Assembly: GCA_964345075.1 (NCBI GenBank)
Contig: CAYFPS010000007.1
Span: 67,099 to 131,098 of the forward strand
DNA from: CAYFPS01 sp964345075
GTDB taxonomy: Bacteria; CAIWAD01
Reading direction: 5' to 3'
DNA: 64,000 nucleotides
Positions 7,385 through 16,639 of this stretch are shown here, in pieces. The stretch's first letter is position 1. Each line of letters opens with the position of its first letter. The position numbers were made by a program, and so were the translations under genes. The notes under the pieces were generated by a model. That model was not told the origin of the DNA. It made no database searches and saw only the letters and a program-made list of their open reading frames with translations.

Positions 7385-8668
7385 CTAGTCCTGTGATACA
7401 AGTACCCGCCAGCCCCAGGCCGCGAGCAGCTGTGGGGAATGAATATCAACGGCCTGCTCTTCAGGACTAAAGGGCTCCATCCAGCATCCTTCGACCAGTG
7501 CTGTATCACGGAAGGAAAACTCCACAGGGCCGGATGTAAAGTTGAAAAGGCAGATAACACGGTCGCCCGGCAGCCTTCGCTGAAAGGCCGTCACACAGTT
7601 CGATGTGGTTGGGACCTCTTCCATTCCAGCGCCCCAGCCCGGATTCCAGAGTGCCGGGTGCTCTTTGCGAAATGCAATCAGCTGGTAAATCAGCTCTCTC
7701 TGGGGATTTTCCCGCCAATGGATTTCGTCCTTCTCGAAGAAGGCCAGTCTCCGATTCAAGCCTGCTTCCTGTCCATTGTTGACGAGCGGAATCCCCTGAC
7801 AGAGAAAGGTGAATGCGATGGCTGCAGGCAGCCCCTCGCCGAAGAGTTCCGTGTCCGTGCCTTCCCAGCTGTTTTTGTCATGGTTGCTGGTAAAGAGCAT
7901 GCGCTGCGCATCCGCAGGCCAGGCCTTGACCTGCCAGTTGAAATAGACACCCAGAGATTCGGGGCTTTTTCGTTCCTGACACAGATCATGCAGGAGGTCA
8001 AACAGCGTCCACGAGTAGGTGGCGTCAAATCCTGCCGCATGCAGATCACGGTTTTCCCACTCTGCCAGGAGGTATACCTCGCGGATGGCTTCCAGGCGGG
8101 GACGCAGTTCCTCCCAGAAATCGACAGGCAGAAAGCCGGCAACATCACAGCGAAAACCGTCGAGCTGAACCTCCTTCAACCAGAACTCCATCGCCCTGAT
8201 CATGGCTTCGCGCAGTTCCGGCACACTGTAATCCAGATCGAGCACATCATCCCAGTTGGTCCATGGGACAGTGCGAGCGCGGCCCAGACTGTCCTTGGCA
8301 TACCAGTCGGGATGCTCCTCTACCCAGGCGTGATCGCAGGCCGTATGATTGGGCACCCAGTCAATGATCACGCGCATACCAAGTTCATGAGCTCGTGATA
8401 CAAAATCACGCAGATCATCAAGCGTGCCGTACTCGGGGTTCACACTGGTGTAATCGCGCACGGCGTAAGGGCTGCCCAGGCTGCCCTTGCGATTCAGCTG
8501 ACCAATGGGGTTGACGGGCATCAGCCAGAGGATTGTAACACCCAGATCCTTCAGGCGTGGCAGGTGTGCCATGGCGGCAGCAAAGGTGCCCTCTGGCGTA
8601 AAACAGCGCTGATTGAGCTGATAGATGACGGCATCGCGTGACCAGTCCGGATGGCGCGGCCTAGGCAT
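7385..8668 (-). CDS. Alpha-amylase family glycoside hydrolase (GH13), cytoplasmic
   Basis: A 427-residue enzyme without signal peptide. The four conserved GH13 regions are visible: VIIDWVPNHT; the nucleophile Asp in LDGFRCDVAG (about residue 176); the acid/base Glu in YLLAEWEN (about 202); and the third acid in FTSNHDKN (about 263). A C-terminal beta domain follows. Substrate specificity cannot be read from the sequence. The start at 8668 overlaps the end of the K+ channel gene by 8 bases and has AGGAAGG just upstream; an ATG at 8710 would overlap more. Confidence 0.9.
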   Translation of the reverse strand: MPRPRHPDWSRDAVIYQLNQRCFTPEGTFAAAMAHLPRLKDLGVTILWLMPVNPIGQLNRKGSLGSPYAVRDYTSVNPEYGTLDDLRDFVSRAHELGMRVIIDWVPNHTACDHAWVEEHPDWYAKDSLGRARTVPWTNWDDVLDLDYSVPELREAMIRAMEFWLKEVQLDGFRCDVAGFLPVDFWEELRPRLEAIREVYLLAEWENRDLHAAGFDATYSWTLFDLLHDLCQERKSPESLGVYFNWQVKAWPADAQRMLFTSNHDKNSWEGTDTELFGEGLPAAIAFTFLCQGIPLVNNGQEAGLNRRLAFFEKDEIHWRENPQRELIYQLIAFRKEHPALWNPGWGAGMEEVPTTSNCVTAFQRRLPGDRVICLFNFTSGPVEFSFRDTALVEGCWMEPFSPEEQAVDIHSPQLLAAWGWRVLVSQD

Positions 8669-9689
8669 GACCTTCCTGCTGAAGTCGTTCGTGCATTTCC
8701 TGTGTTCCAAGAATCATCAGAACATCGCCAGCCTGAAAACGGCTATCGGCAGTAGGCAGGGGAGTCAGGCCTGTATCACGCATGATGCCCAGCACCATGG
8801 CACCACCGCTTTTTTCGCGTAGCTTCGATTCAAGCAGGGTGCGCCCGACAAGCGAACTGCTCTCGGCAATCTGCAGCCGGTTCAGGCTGTATCCGACATC
8901 ATCCTGCTTCATGAAAATATCCAGGAAGTCGACAATCTCGGGGTGCTCGAGCACTGCAGCCATGCGCTTGCCGCCAATGATGTAGGGGCTGACTACGTGG
9001 TTGGCCCCGGCCCTGATCAGGCGCGCCTCGCTGGATGGTTCAAGCCCGCGTGCTACAATCTGGATCTTCGGACTCAGCTCCCGCGCGGTCAGTACTACAA
9101 AGAGATTGTCACTGTCTTTGGGCAGCGCCGTGGCCAGACCCTTGGCCTGATGGATGCCACAGCGCTCCAGCACGGTTTCATCCGTTGCATCACCATAGAG
9201 GGCCAGAAAGCCCTCCTGCAGCGCTTCTTCAATGGCGCGTTCGTCCTGATCGATTACACAAAGATCCACGCCCTCGCGCAGAAACTCACGCGCAATTTCG
9301 CGGCCGATCTTGCCGAATCCGCAGAGGATCATGTGTCCATTCAGACGTGTCAGGCGTTTTTCCATGCGTTGTCCTCGCATCAGATTGCGGATCTGTCCCG
9401 AAATGAGCAGGGCGGTGAAACTGGTTGCCAGATAGCCGATGGCACCGGCGCCCATCAGAATCAGCAGTACAGTCAGCACGCGGCCGGCGGGATGAAGCGG
9501 GTGAACTTCAGCAAAGCCGACGGTGAAAATCGTGATCACCGTCATGTAGAAGGCATCAAAGATCGACCACTCCTCCAGCAGGTGGAAGCCGATTGTGCCC
9601 AGGGCAATCACCAGCACGCTGATCAGGGCCGCAATCTTCAGGCCGCTGCGCGCGCTGCCGGTATCACTGCTAAAGCGGAATGTTGCCAT
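8661..9689 (-). CDS. Potassium channel with RCK (TrkA-N/TrkA-C) regulatory domains
   Basis: A 342-residue MthK-like arrangement. TM1 is [18 protein letters not shown], then a pore loop with [15 protein letters not shown]2 ([21 protein letters not shown]), and a cytoplasmic Rossmann RCK domain ([31 protein letters not shown]) with a C-terminal TrkA-C part. It probably conducts K+ under ligand or redox control. The selectivity filter reads TVGFAE rather than TVGYGD, which may change selectivity. Its start overlaps the carboxylase gene by 20 bases. Confidence 0.85.
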   Translation of the reverse strand: MATFRFSSDTGSARSGLKIAALISVLVIALGTIGFHLLEEWSIFDAFYMTVITIFTVGFAEVHPLHPAGRVLTVLLILMGAGAIGYLATSFTALLISGQIRNLMRGQRMEKRLTRLNGHMILCGFGKIGREIAREFLREGVDLCVIDQDERAIEEALQEGFLALYGDATDETVLERCGIHQAKGLATALPKDSDNLFVVLTARELSPKIQIVARGLEPSSEARLIRAGANHVVSPYIIGGKRMAAVLEHPEIVDFLDIFMKQDDVGYSLNRLQIAESSSLVGRTLLESKLREKSGGAMVLGIMRDTGLTPLPTADSRFQAGDVLMILGTQEMHERLQQEGHA

Positions 9690-11211
9690 GCTTTTTGTTC
9701 GGGTTGCGATCAGCCTTGTTCTTCAAAAGCTGCAGCGACTGCCAGACACTGTGTCGTGTCTCCTCGGGCAGGATCACGGCATCGACATAGCCCTGTTCAG
9801 CGGCCTTGTAGGGGTTGGCAAAGTGCTCGGTGTATTCGTCTACCTTCTGCCGCTCGAGGCTGGCCGGATCGTCGGCAGCCTTGATGTCGCGGCTGAAGAT
9901 GATCTCCACCGCGCCCTTTGGCCCCATTACCGCAATCTCGGCTGTGGGCCAGGCCAGATTGATGTCGCCGCGAATATGCTTCGAGCTCATCACATCGTAG
10001 GCACCGCCATAGGCCTTGCGCGTGATCACCGTGATCTTGGGTACGGTGGCCTCGCAATAGGCGTAGAGCAGCTTGGCACCGTGGGTGATGATGCCCTGCC
10101 ACTCCTGATCCGTCCCTGGCAGGAAGCCCGGCACATCCACGAAGGTGAGGATGGGAATGTTGAAGGCGTCCAGAAAGCGCACAAAACGACCGGCCTTGCG
10201 GCTGGCATTGATATCCAGCACACCGGCCAGGACAGCGGGCTGATTGGCCACAATGCCGACGACTTCGCCGCCCACGCGCCCAAAACCCACCACGATATTG
10301 GCCGCGAAGTCCGCATGGACTTCCAGGAAAGAATCACGGTCAAGCACGGGCAGAACCGCATCACGAATGTCGTAGGGCTTGTTGGGATTGTCCGGTATCA
10401 CGGATTTGAGGCTCTCGTCGGCGCGCTCAACGGGATCCGTGATCTCCAGCCGGGGTGGCTCTTCCATGTTGTTCTGTGGCAGGTAGGCCAGCAGATCACG
10501 CACCTTTTGCATCGCGCGGCCTTCATTGGCCTCGGCAAAGTGTGCTACACCGCTGCGGGATGAATGAGACTTGGCGCCGCCCAGATCCTCGCTGCTTACA
10601 TCCTCGTGTGTCACAGTCTTGACCACCTTGGGACCGGTCACGAACATGTAGCTCGTTTCTTCGGTCATGATGGTGAAGTCCGTGATGGCCGGGCTGTAGA
10701 CGGCTCCGCCCGCGCAGGGGCCCAGGATGGCAGAGATCTGCGGAACCACGCCCGAGGCCAGTGTATTACGAAGGAAGATGTCAGCGTAGGCGCCCAGCGC
10801 CGTAACGCCCTCCTGCACACGCGCTCCGCCAGAGTCATTAAGGCCGATCACGGGAATACCGGCCTTCATTGCCAGATCCATGACCTTGCAAATCTTTGCG
10901 CCATGTGCAGCTGATAGGGAGCCGCCAAAGGTCGTGAAGTCCTGACTGAAAACGGCCACATTCCTGCCATGGATACGACCCGTGCCCGTGATCACGCCAT
11001 CACCTAATGGCCGGTTCTTCTCCAGTCCAAAGTCACTCGAGGAATGCCGCACCAGCATGTCCATTTCCGTAAAACTGCCCGGATCAAGTAGCAGATCAAG
11101 TCGCTCGCGCGCGGTAAGCTTGCCCGCGTCATGCTGGCGGCGAACCCGTTCTTCGCCCCCCAGCTCCTGCGCCTTGTCGATCAGTTTGAGCAGTTCGGTA
11201 CGCTTGTCCAT
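9670..11211 (-). CDS. pccB: Propionyl/methylmalonyl-CoA carboxyltransferase (carboxylase beta) subunit
   Basis: A 513-residue carboxyltransferase of the PccB/MmdA family. The N-terminal half shows [38 protein letters not shown] and [14 protein letters not shown]. The C-terminal half shows [40 protein letters not shown] and [17 protein letters not shown]. It transfers carboxyl groups between carboxybiotin and an acyl-CoA. No biotin carrier or carboxylase subunit is in the window, but a biotin ligase gene is (16640). ATG at 11211 has AGGAAG six bases upstream. Whether it works as propionyl-CoA carboxylase or as a decarboxylase alpha subunit is open. Confidence 0.92.
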   Translation of the reverse strand: MDKRTELLKLIDKAQELGGEERVRRQHDAGKLTARERLDLLLDPGSFTEMDMLVRHSSSDFGLEKNRPLGDGVITGTGRIHGRNVAVFSQDFTTFGGSLSAAHGAKICKVMDLAMKAGIPVIGLNDSGGARVQEGVTALGAYADIFLRNTLASGVVPQISAILGPCAGGAVYSPAITDFTIMTEETSYMFVTGPKVVKTVTHEDVSSEDLGGAKSHSSRSGVAHFAEANEGRAMQKVRDLLAYLPQNNMEEPPRLEITDPVERADESLKSVIPDNPNKPYDIRDAVLPVLDRDSFLEVHADFAANIVVGFGRVGGEVVGIVANQPAVLAGVLDINASRKAGRFVRFLDAFNIPILTFVDVPGFLPGTDQEWQGIITHGAKLLYAYCEATVPKITVITRKAYGGAYDVMSSKHIRGDINLAWPTAEIAVMGPKGAVEIIFSRDIKAADDPASLERQKVDEYTEHFANPYKAAEQGYVDAVILPEETRHSVWQSLQLLKNKADRNPNKKHGNIPL

Positions 11212-11257
11212 CCAGTGCTTCCTGTGATGTTTTTGGTTGATATCGCACGGTTGTCTT

Positions 11258-11300
11258 CCGACCAGTGGTCGGACCAAGGGTCGGACCACTGGTCGGACCA
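11258..11300. repeat. Tandem palindromic 12-bp repeat between a porV-like gene and pccB
   Basis: GGTCGGACCA occurs three times at exact 12-base intervals (11267, 11279, 11291), and an inverted unit CCGACCA precedes it at 11258. Each unit holds the palindrome GGTC-G-GACC, and CCGACCAGTGG pairs with CCACTGGTCGG to make one larger stem. It lies about 45 bases upstream of the pccB start and 10 bases after the porV-like stop. It may be a hairpin terminator or a binding-site array; there is no clear T-tract directly after it on the minus strand. Confidence 0.75.
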
Positions 11301-11310
11301 GAAAAACCCG

Positions 11311-12252
11311 TCAGGGCAGCCTTACACTCAGCATGACCAGATGGCTGGCGCCGAGATCCTCATGGGGTCGCCAGGCATAATCGACAGCCACCCGCCCCAG
11401 AGACAGTCCGGCACCGGCCGCGGGATCGCCTTCGGACCAACCGGCACGCAGGCGGAATCGCTCAAGCAGGATCCACTCCAGCCCGCCTTGCGCGCTGACA
11501 CTGCGCCAGCTTCCATCGCGGCCTGGGCTTTTGCCCTCGAGTTCGGTAAGGAGATCGACTTCCAGCATCAGGCGGCTGCGCAGGCGGGGCAGGGCTGTTT
11601 GCCAGGCCGCGCCCAGCGAGGCTTCTGGCGCAATCCAATCCTGCTCGCCATCATCCCAGATGAGGATCGTGCCGGTCAGGTCACGCAGGCGCAGGGCCAG
11701 ATCCAATCCCGGGCGGACGGTGCTTGTCAGCCCGGCATCCAGACCGATTCCCTGCCCCTTGAAGGCAACAAGGTCGCGGTGCACCAGCTTGACGGTCAGG
11801 CCCGCCCTGAAGCGCTCGCCCAGATCGAAAGAACTACCCAGGCCCAGCATCCAGTCCTGAGCGCTTTCAAACTCGGGCGCCGGGCGGCCTCCCGCCTCGA
11901 AACTGTCGCCGCCCTCCAGCGCATCAAGGATTGGAATGTCCTCGATCGATTGACGAATCAGATAGAGGCCTAGTGGCATTTCGCGCCAACGGCCTTCCCA
12001 GCCAATGAACTCCTGCTTCAGCTCTCCATCAAACAGTGTCTGATGCTGCAAAGCCAGGTGTCTTTCGGGTGAATCGGGAATGAGTGCGGGGTTCCACCAG
12101 GCGGCCGTCCCGGGACTTGCCTGCAAAAGCCCGGCATTGCCCCGGCCCACTGCCGCGGCCCCGGTATCGATCCTGAGAAACTCGCCAGCATGACGATCCG
12201 CTGCAGGCAGCCGTGCTGCAAGCAGTAGCAGTATCAGCAGGCAGCCTCTCAC
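11311..12252 (-). CDS. PorV/PorQ-like outer-membrane beta-barrel protein
   Basis: A 313-residue protein with a signal peptide (MRGCLLILLLLAARLPAA) followed by GEFLRIDTGAAAVGRGNAGL and TAAWWNPAL, the N-terminal pattern of the PorV/PorQ (UPF0164) family. The rest is amphipathic beta-strand sequence with GLDAGLTSTVRPGLDLALRL and a C-terminal strand ending HLVMLSVRLP. PorV shuttles proteins in type IX secretion; PorQ-like paralogues have less defined roles. The GTG start overlaps the DHH gene stop by 4 bases. Confidence 0.75.
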   Translation of the reverse strand: MRGCLLILLLLAARLPAADRHAGEFLRIDTGAAAVGRGNAGLLQASPGTAAWWNPALIPDSPERHLALQHQTLFDGELKQEFIGWEGRWREMPLGLYLIRQSIEDIPILDALEGGDSFEAGGRPAPEFESAQDWMLGLGSSFDLGERFRAGLTVKLVHRDLVAFKGQGIGLDAGLTSTVRPGLDLALRLRDLTGTILIWDDGEQDWIAPEASLGAAWQTALPRLRSRLMLEVDLLTELEGKSPGRDGSWRSVSAQGGLEWILLERFRLRAGWSEGDPAAGAGLSLGRVAVDYAWRPHEDLGASHLVMLSVRLP

Positions 12253-13295
12253 ACTGGCTCCTGTGTCAGGTGAACGCCATCCTGAGTCGGCTGATCGACC
12301 GCGCGCAGGAAGGCCGGAACCACGCTGCGACGAAAGAGCAGCCGGGCTTCCTCCAGCCCCATGCTGCCAGCAGCCAGCTGACCGCCCGCCATGTGTCGAT
12401 GGCCGCCCGCGCTGCCATGTTCACTCATCAGGGCACGTGCCAGCCGCCCGGCGTGGGGGGTTTTACGGCTGTTGCGAATGGAAAAGACCACGCGGTCTTC
12501 CAGCCAGCCCCAGACCAGCACCCAGTAGATGCCCTCGAGTCGCATGAAACTATCCGCTACTTCCGCCACGAAATCGGGATGACGGGTCGGTCCCAGATCC
12601 ACGACCATGGCGCGGCCGAAGCGCTGGGCACGCTCCACGGCTTCCTTCATCAGGATGAAATAGGCTGCCGGAACCTTGGCGTGCACGATGCTGTGCATCA
12701 GGTCCCAGTCAATTTTGGGATGCAGTTTGAGATAGACCTGTCGGTCGGCCTTGCAGGCGCCTCGACCCATGTCATTGGTTTCCGTGCGAATCGCGTAATA
12801 CAAGGCCGTTGCCAGCGGGACATCCACCTTCAGATTGCGCGCCAGCAGGTACTCGTAAGCAATGGTCGCAGTGGCTCCATAGGGCTCACGCAGGTCGAGA
12901 AATTCCGGCTCATGCGGCCAGGCTTCACCCTTGATATGATGATCCACGATGCCGTAGCGCGCGTTCTCAGGCAGCTTGCAGCTGTTGTTACCGCTGCCGG
13001 GCTGACTGTCCACAAAGAGGAAAAAGTCGTAGCTGGCAAGGTCTACTTCATGCAGCGGCTGTATCTCAAGATCCAGCATCTGCTGCATGCTGCGGTTCTC
13101 GGCACGACCCAGCTCCCCGCCGGAAGCCACGGTAGCCTCGCGATCCATGCTTTCCATCAGCAGCTTGAAGGCCATGGCAGAGGCCACGCAGTCCGGATCC
13201 GGATTGTCGTGTGTTACAATCAGGACACGGCGAACCATCTGCAGAAGAGTTTTCATCTCCTGCAGTCGTCTCGTGCTTTCTTTCACCTGCGTCAT
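12249..13295 (-). CDS. DHH family phosphoesterase (NrnA-like)
   Basis: A 348-residue DHH/DHHA1 protein. Motif I is LIVTHDNPDPDCVASA, motif II FVDSQPGSGNN, motif III is the signature YGIVDHHIKG, and the DHHA1 domain has SAGGHRHMAGGQL near the C-terminus. These ligands bind two metal ions. Family members hydrolyse nanoRNA, pAp or cyclic dinucleotides; which one applies here cannot be decided. It is coupled by a 4-base overlap to the following porV-like gene. Confidence 0.85.
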   Translation of the reverse strand: MTQVKESTRRLQEMKTLLQMVRRVLIVTHDNPDPDCVASAMAFKLLMESMDREATVASGGELGRAENRSMQQMLDLEIQPLHEVDLASYDFFLFVDSQPGSGNNSCKLPENARYGIVDHHIKGEAWPHEPEFLDLREPYGATATIAYEYLLARNLKVDVPLATALYYAIRTETNDMGRGACKADRQVYLKLHPKIDWDLMHSIVHAKVPAAYFILMKEAVERAQRFGRAMVVDLGPTRHPDFVAEVADSFMRLEGIYWVLVWGWLEDRVVFSIRNSRKTPHAGRLARALMSEHGSAGGHRHMAGGQLAAGSMGLEEARLLFRRSVVPAFLRAVDQPTQDGVHLTQEPV

Positions 13296-13373
13296 TCTGC
13301 CTTCTCCAAACAGGCCATTACCGCGACCTGAATTGCAGCCAAGGTAGCAATTCGCACTCGTCCTGCTTTGATT

Positions 13374-14321
13374 TCAAGGCTTCAGCACCCGCTCCAGACG
13401 AACGATTCGCCAGCCATCCCGACCCTGGTCAAAATCAACCCGCCAGCGATAGCTGCCGCTGATATCCTCGAAGTAGGAAAAATCCCCAAGCGGCGGCGCT
13501 TTCAGTTCCAGCTTCCTGTCCAGCAGTTTGGGAAGGCTTGCCTTAAGGCTTGCCTTGAAATCAACCGAGCCACTCCCCGGCAGGGAAAAGAGTCGTGTGG
13601 GGTCAACCAGCGCCCGGGCCCGGCGCCAATGGCCTTTGCGTGCGTGATCAATGAACTGCCCGAGGCAGCGATAGGGGCTGTCCAGCGAATGGGCCTTCTC
13701 CAGATGCCACTCGCCCTCCTGCTGAAGGATAAAGCGCTCATTCTCCAGACGCCAACTGCCGGGGCTCTCCCGGAAAAGCGCCTTTTTCGAATCGTCCGCC
13801 CTGAGCAGGCTCAGCCTTTCAGCGTGACGAATTCGCCAGGAGCCGACAGGTCCTGAGTGGAGCTGCTTCCAGCTGCCGTCAAGTTTGAGTTCGCCGAGCT
13901 CGGCCAGATCCCCTGTAACACGGACAAGCAGCAGACGTGTATCACCGTCTGGTCCAGCCTTCTTTTCATCTTCGAGCTGATCCAGCAGACGCAGGCTGTC
14001 GACCTTTGCCAGAAAGACCAGGCGCCCGCCCTTCTCCCGATGATCCATCCACCAGAGGCGACGGGCATCGGTATCACGCACATCAAGCAGCCAGCCGCCG
14101 GCAAGCCGCCTTACTGTGTGACGAGCTGGATCCAGCAGGTTGATGCGGGACTGATCACGCTGGAGATCGCCGCTGAGCTGAGCTGCCAGTCGCTCCATGT
14201 CAGTCGCCCTTGCCTGCTCCTCAATGGCCTTCCAGCCTGGGCGGGGCGCACATACCTGAAAGACAAGCAGCGCTAACCCAGCAAGCCAGAGAAGGCCCCT
14301 CAGCCTGTTCGCTTGAGCCAT
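13374..14321 (-). CDS. Exported protein of unknown function
   Basis: A 315-residue protein with a hydrophobic N-terminal segment (LLWLAGLALLVFQVCA) that may be a signal peptide or anchor; the Cys is not in a classical lipobox. The rest is soluble, basic and rich in Trp, Arg and Asp, with no motif I recognise. The C-terminus resembles a small alpha+beta fold (SYRWRVDFDQGRDGWRIVRL), as in uncharacterised periplasmic proteins. It overlaps the upstream amidase gene by 22 bases, so a cell-envelope role is possible from context alone. Confidence 0.7.
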   Translation of the reverse strand: MAQANRLRGLLWLAGLALLVFQVCAPRPGWKAIEEQARATDMERLAAQLSGDLQRDQSRINLLDPARHTVRRLAGGWLLDVRDTDARRLWWMDHREKGGRLVFLAKVDSLRLLDQLEDEKKAGPDGDTRLLLVRVTGDLAELGELKLDGSWKQLHSGPVGSWRIRHAERLSLLRADDSKKALFRESPGSWRLENERFILQQEGEWHLEKAHSLDSPYRCLGQFIDHARKGHWRRARALVDPTRLFSLPGSGSVDFKASLKASLPKLLDRKLELKAPPLGDFSYFEDISGSYRWRVDFDQGRDGWRIVRLERVLKP

Positions 14322-15793
14322 GCTCGAATGCCTTTCACAATGGCCCTTGCCTGTTTACGCTGCAGGGCTCGTGAGACAAGTTTATCCTCTTCCTTCGGGT
14401 GAATCAGGGTGCCCAGCTCCAGCAGAACTGCCGGGCGCTGGTGCTGGCGTATCACGGCCAGGCTCCGCCAGGAAAAACCCTGATCACGCAGTCGGGCCCC
14501 CGCCAGCAGTTCGTGATGCAGATTGGCAGCCAGATTGCGCGACCAGGCGCTCCAGTAAAAAGTGGAAGAGCCCTCTTTGCTCCAGGGGTCATCGCGCTCG
14601 CTGACGCTGTCATAGTGCAGGCTGAGTAGCAGGTCCGCCTGCAGACTGTCGGCAAGACCCACGCGATCGTAAAGACCCACTTGCTGGTCCTGCTCGCGCG
14701 TAAGGTGCACGCGCGCACCCTTTGCTTCAAGCTCCGCCTTGAGCTTGCGGGCGAAGTCCAGCACCAGATCCTTCTCCATGATACCGCCCGCGGAAACGCA
14801 GCCGCTTTCCGGCCCGCCATGCCCCGGATCGAGAACAATCACCATGTCCTGAAGGCGCTTGGGACGACGCTTCAGGCGCAGTAGCAGGTTCTGGCCATCA
14901 AGGGCAAGTTCGTGTCCGCAAAAGGCGCCGGCCTCGAGATCCAGTGTGATCCACAAACTGCCGTCGCTTGCCGGTTCCCAGTCGAGATGTCGAATCCCGC
15001 ATGCTTCATCCAGACGAATCCAGTCAAGATGGGACTGTGTGTTCCACAGTTTCAGGTGAAGTTTACTGCCATCCACACTGGCTTCAGCCTGCCAAAGCAC
15101 GGGCTGGCTGCCCCGCCAGGGAAGCCTGAGCACAGTATCACCCGCCTCGCTTAAGCTTGCTCTGCCCGTTGAACCAAGCAGCGTGGGCGCCTGTGCTTCG
15201 TCCTTTCTTTCCAGACTCATGACTCGCGAGCGGCTTGTCCATGCTTCGTGACCGCTTCCCAGATCCAGTTTGAGCCAGTTGCCATATCCTTCGCTGACGG
15301 GAAAGCGACTGCCTGCCTGCGGAAAAAGCCAGTAGCTGCCGCCCATTGAAGCGCTGATCACAGCACCGTCATCCATAACAGCAATAAGCTCTTCACAGTT
15401 GACAGGAGCTTCGGGGGATGAACTGCTCAAAGGCTGCACAAGCTGCCAGGTTCTTGTTTCGACCTTTGCTCCCGGTCCGTGTATCACAAACTGGATTCGA
15501 TCCTCGTCCGGCCAGGCAATGCGATCGGCAAAACGCCCGTCAGCCATGCCGCGCATCAGCTGCCCGTTAACCAGAACACGCGCCCCGGGAATCAAACTGC
15601 GACCATTGATCAAAAGCGAATCACGCCGTGAGACAATCAAGCCTCCTGATTCTGCGAGATTTCGCGGGTGTGAAAGCCAGCCCCCGCCAGGCAGCTCCGG
15701 GAGTCCGGCGCTTGCGAATCCATGGCAGGGCAGCAGGCAGAGGTATGCGATCAGCAGGCAGGCAAGGGGAAGCCGGGCCTTAGAGCTCACCAC
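14300..15793 (-). CDS. N-acetylmuramoyl-L-alanine amidase (Amidase_3) with long N-terminal region
   Basis: A zinc amidase that cuts the peptide from muramic acid in the cell wall. A signal peptide (ARLPLACLLIAYLCLLPCHG) is followed by about 300 residues of beta-rich sequence. The catalytic domain has MVIVLDPGHGGPESG (Zn His), IMEKDLVLDFARKL (Zn Glu), LLLSLHYDS (Zn His) and AVLLELGTLIHP (catalytic Glu). Starts are ambiguous: ATG at 15817 or GTG codons at 15793/15790. I use 15793, which has GGAGG 8 bases upstream and overlaps the coaX stop less. Confidence 0.88.
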   Translation of the reverse strand: MVSSKARLPLACLLIAYLCLLPCHGFASAGLPELPGGGWLSHPRNLAESGGLIVSRRDSLLINGRSLIPGARVLVNGQLMRGMADGRFADRIAWPDEDRIQFVIHGPGAKVETRTWQLVQPLSSSSPEAPVNCEELIAVMDDGAVISASMGGSYWLFPQAGSRFPVSEGYGNWLKLDLGSGHEAWTSRSRVMSLERKDEAQAPTLLGSTGRASLSEAGDTVLRLPWRGSQPVLWQAEASVDGSKLHLKLWNTQSHLDWIRLDEACGIRHLDWEPASDGSLWITLDLEAGAFCGHELALDGQNLLLRLKRRPKRLQDMVIVLDPGHGGPESGCVSAGGIMEKDLVLDFARKLKAELEAKGARVHLTREQDQQVGLYDRVGLADSLQADLLLSLHYDSVSERDDPWSKEGSSTFYWSAWSRNLAANLHHELLAGARLRDQGFSWRSLAVIRQHQRPAVLLELGTLIHPKEEDKLVSRALQRKQARAIVKGIRAWLKRTG

Positions 15794-16637
15794 GAACACG
15801 CCCTCCATCCTCTGCATCCAGCCTCATCTGCTCCACGGGTAGATTCCAGTTGCAGCCACGAGCTCTTGAAAAGAGCAGGCCCAGACCATAGAGCACGAGA
15901 TAGGGAAGATGCTCGGTGATCTCGCGGCTATGCCTGCTGATAATCCGGCCGAAGCCACCCGTTGATAGGACACGCACATTAGGGTCAGCCAGTTCGTCGC
16001 GAATGGCCCGGACAAGTCCTTCAGCCTGCGCCACTGCTCCATTTAGCAGGCCCGACTGCATGGCTCGCTCGGTTGTTGTTCCAATGATGCTGGGGGGAAA
16101 GCTCAAGGCCACCTTGGGCAGCTTGGCTGCATTCTGGTGCAGGCTGCGCAGTGCGCTTTGCGGACCAGGCAGAATCAGACCACCCAGGAAAGCACCCTCC
16201 CGTGATACAACATCAAAGGTTGTGGCCGTACCAAAGTCGATCACAATGGCCGATCCCTGGCAGTAATGGTGGGCAGCGATCACATTGCAAATGCGATCGG
16301 CACCAACCGTGGATGGCTCATCAACCTTCAGCTCGGGCACGCCGCATGTTTCGTGATCCACAAGCAGGGCGTCCAGCTCCAGATAGTGCTCGCTCAGCTT
16401 GATCCATACGAAGTTCAAGTCAGGCACGACGCTGGAGAGCGCTACGCCCGTGATCTGGCGCGGTTCCAACTGAACACTGCGCAGAAGAGTTGAAAGCATC
16501 ACCCAGCTTTCATCAATGGTGCGTGCGTTGTTGGAACTAAGACGCCAGTGCGCCACCAGACGGGCCTCGCGAAAGAGACCCAGCACGATGTGTGTGTTAC
16601 CGATATCAACAGCCAGCAGCAGTTCACAGGCTTGCAT
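15780..16637 (-). CDS. coaX: Type III pantothenate kinase
   Basis: A 285-residue ASKHA-fold kinase for the first step of coenzyme A synthesis. The phosphate-1 motif is LLAVDIGNTHIVLGLF, followed by GVPELKVDEPSTVGADRICN, IVIDFGTATTFDVVSREGAFLGG (phosphate-2 region) and VRVLSTGGFG (adenosine region). The Asp in VGADR and that in DFGTATT are the expected catalytic and metal residues. ATG at 16637 is preferred over the GTG two codons earlier because GGAG sits 5 bases before the ATG. birA lies directly upstream. Confidence 0.92.
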   Translation of the reverse strand: MQACELLLAVDIGNTHIVLGLFREARLVAHWRLSSNNARTIDESWVMLSTLLRSVQLEPRQITGVALSSVVPDLNFVWIKLSEHYLELDALLVDHETCGVPELKVDEPSTVGADRICNVIAAHHYCQGSAIVIDFGTATTFDVVSREGAFLGGLILPGPQSALRSLHQNAAKLPKVALSFPPSIIGTTTERAMQSGLLNGAVAQAEGLVRAIRDELADPNVRVLSTGGFGRIISRHSREITEHLPYLVLYGLGLLFSRARGCNWNLPVEQMRLDAEDGGRVRGEL

Positions 16638-16639
16638 GC

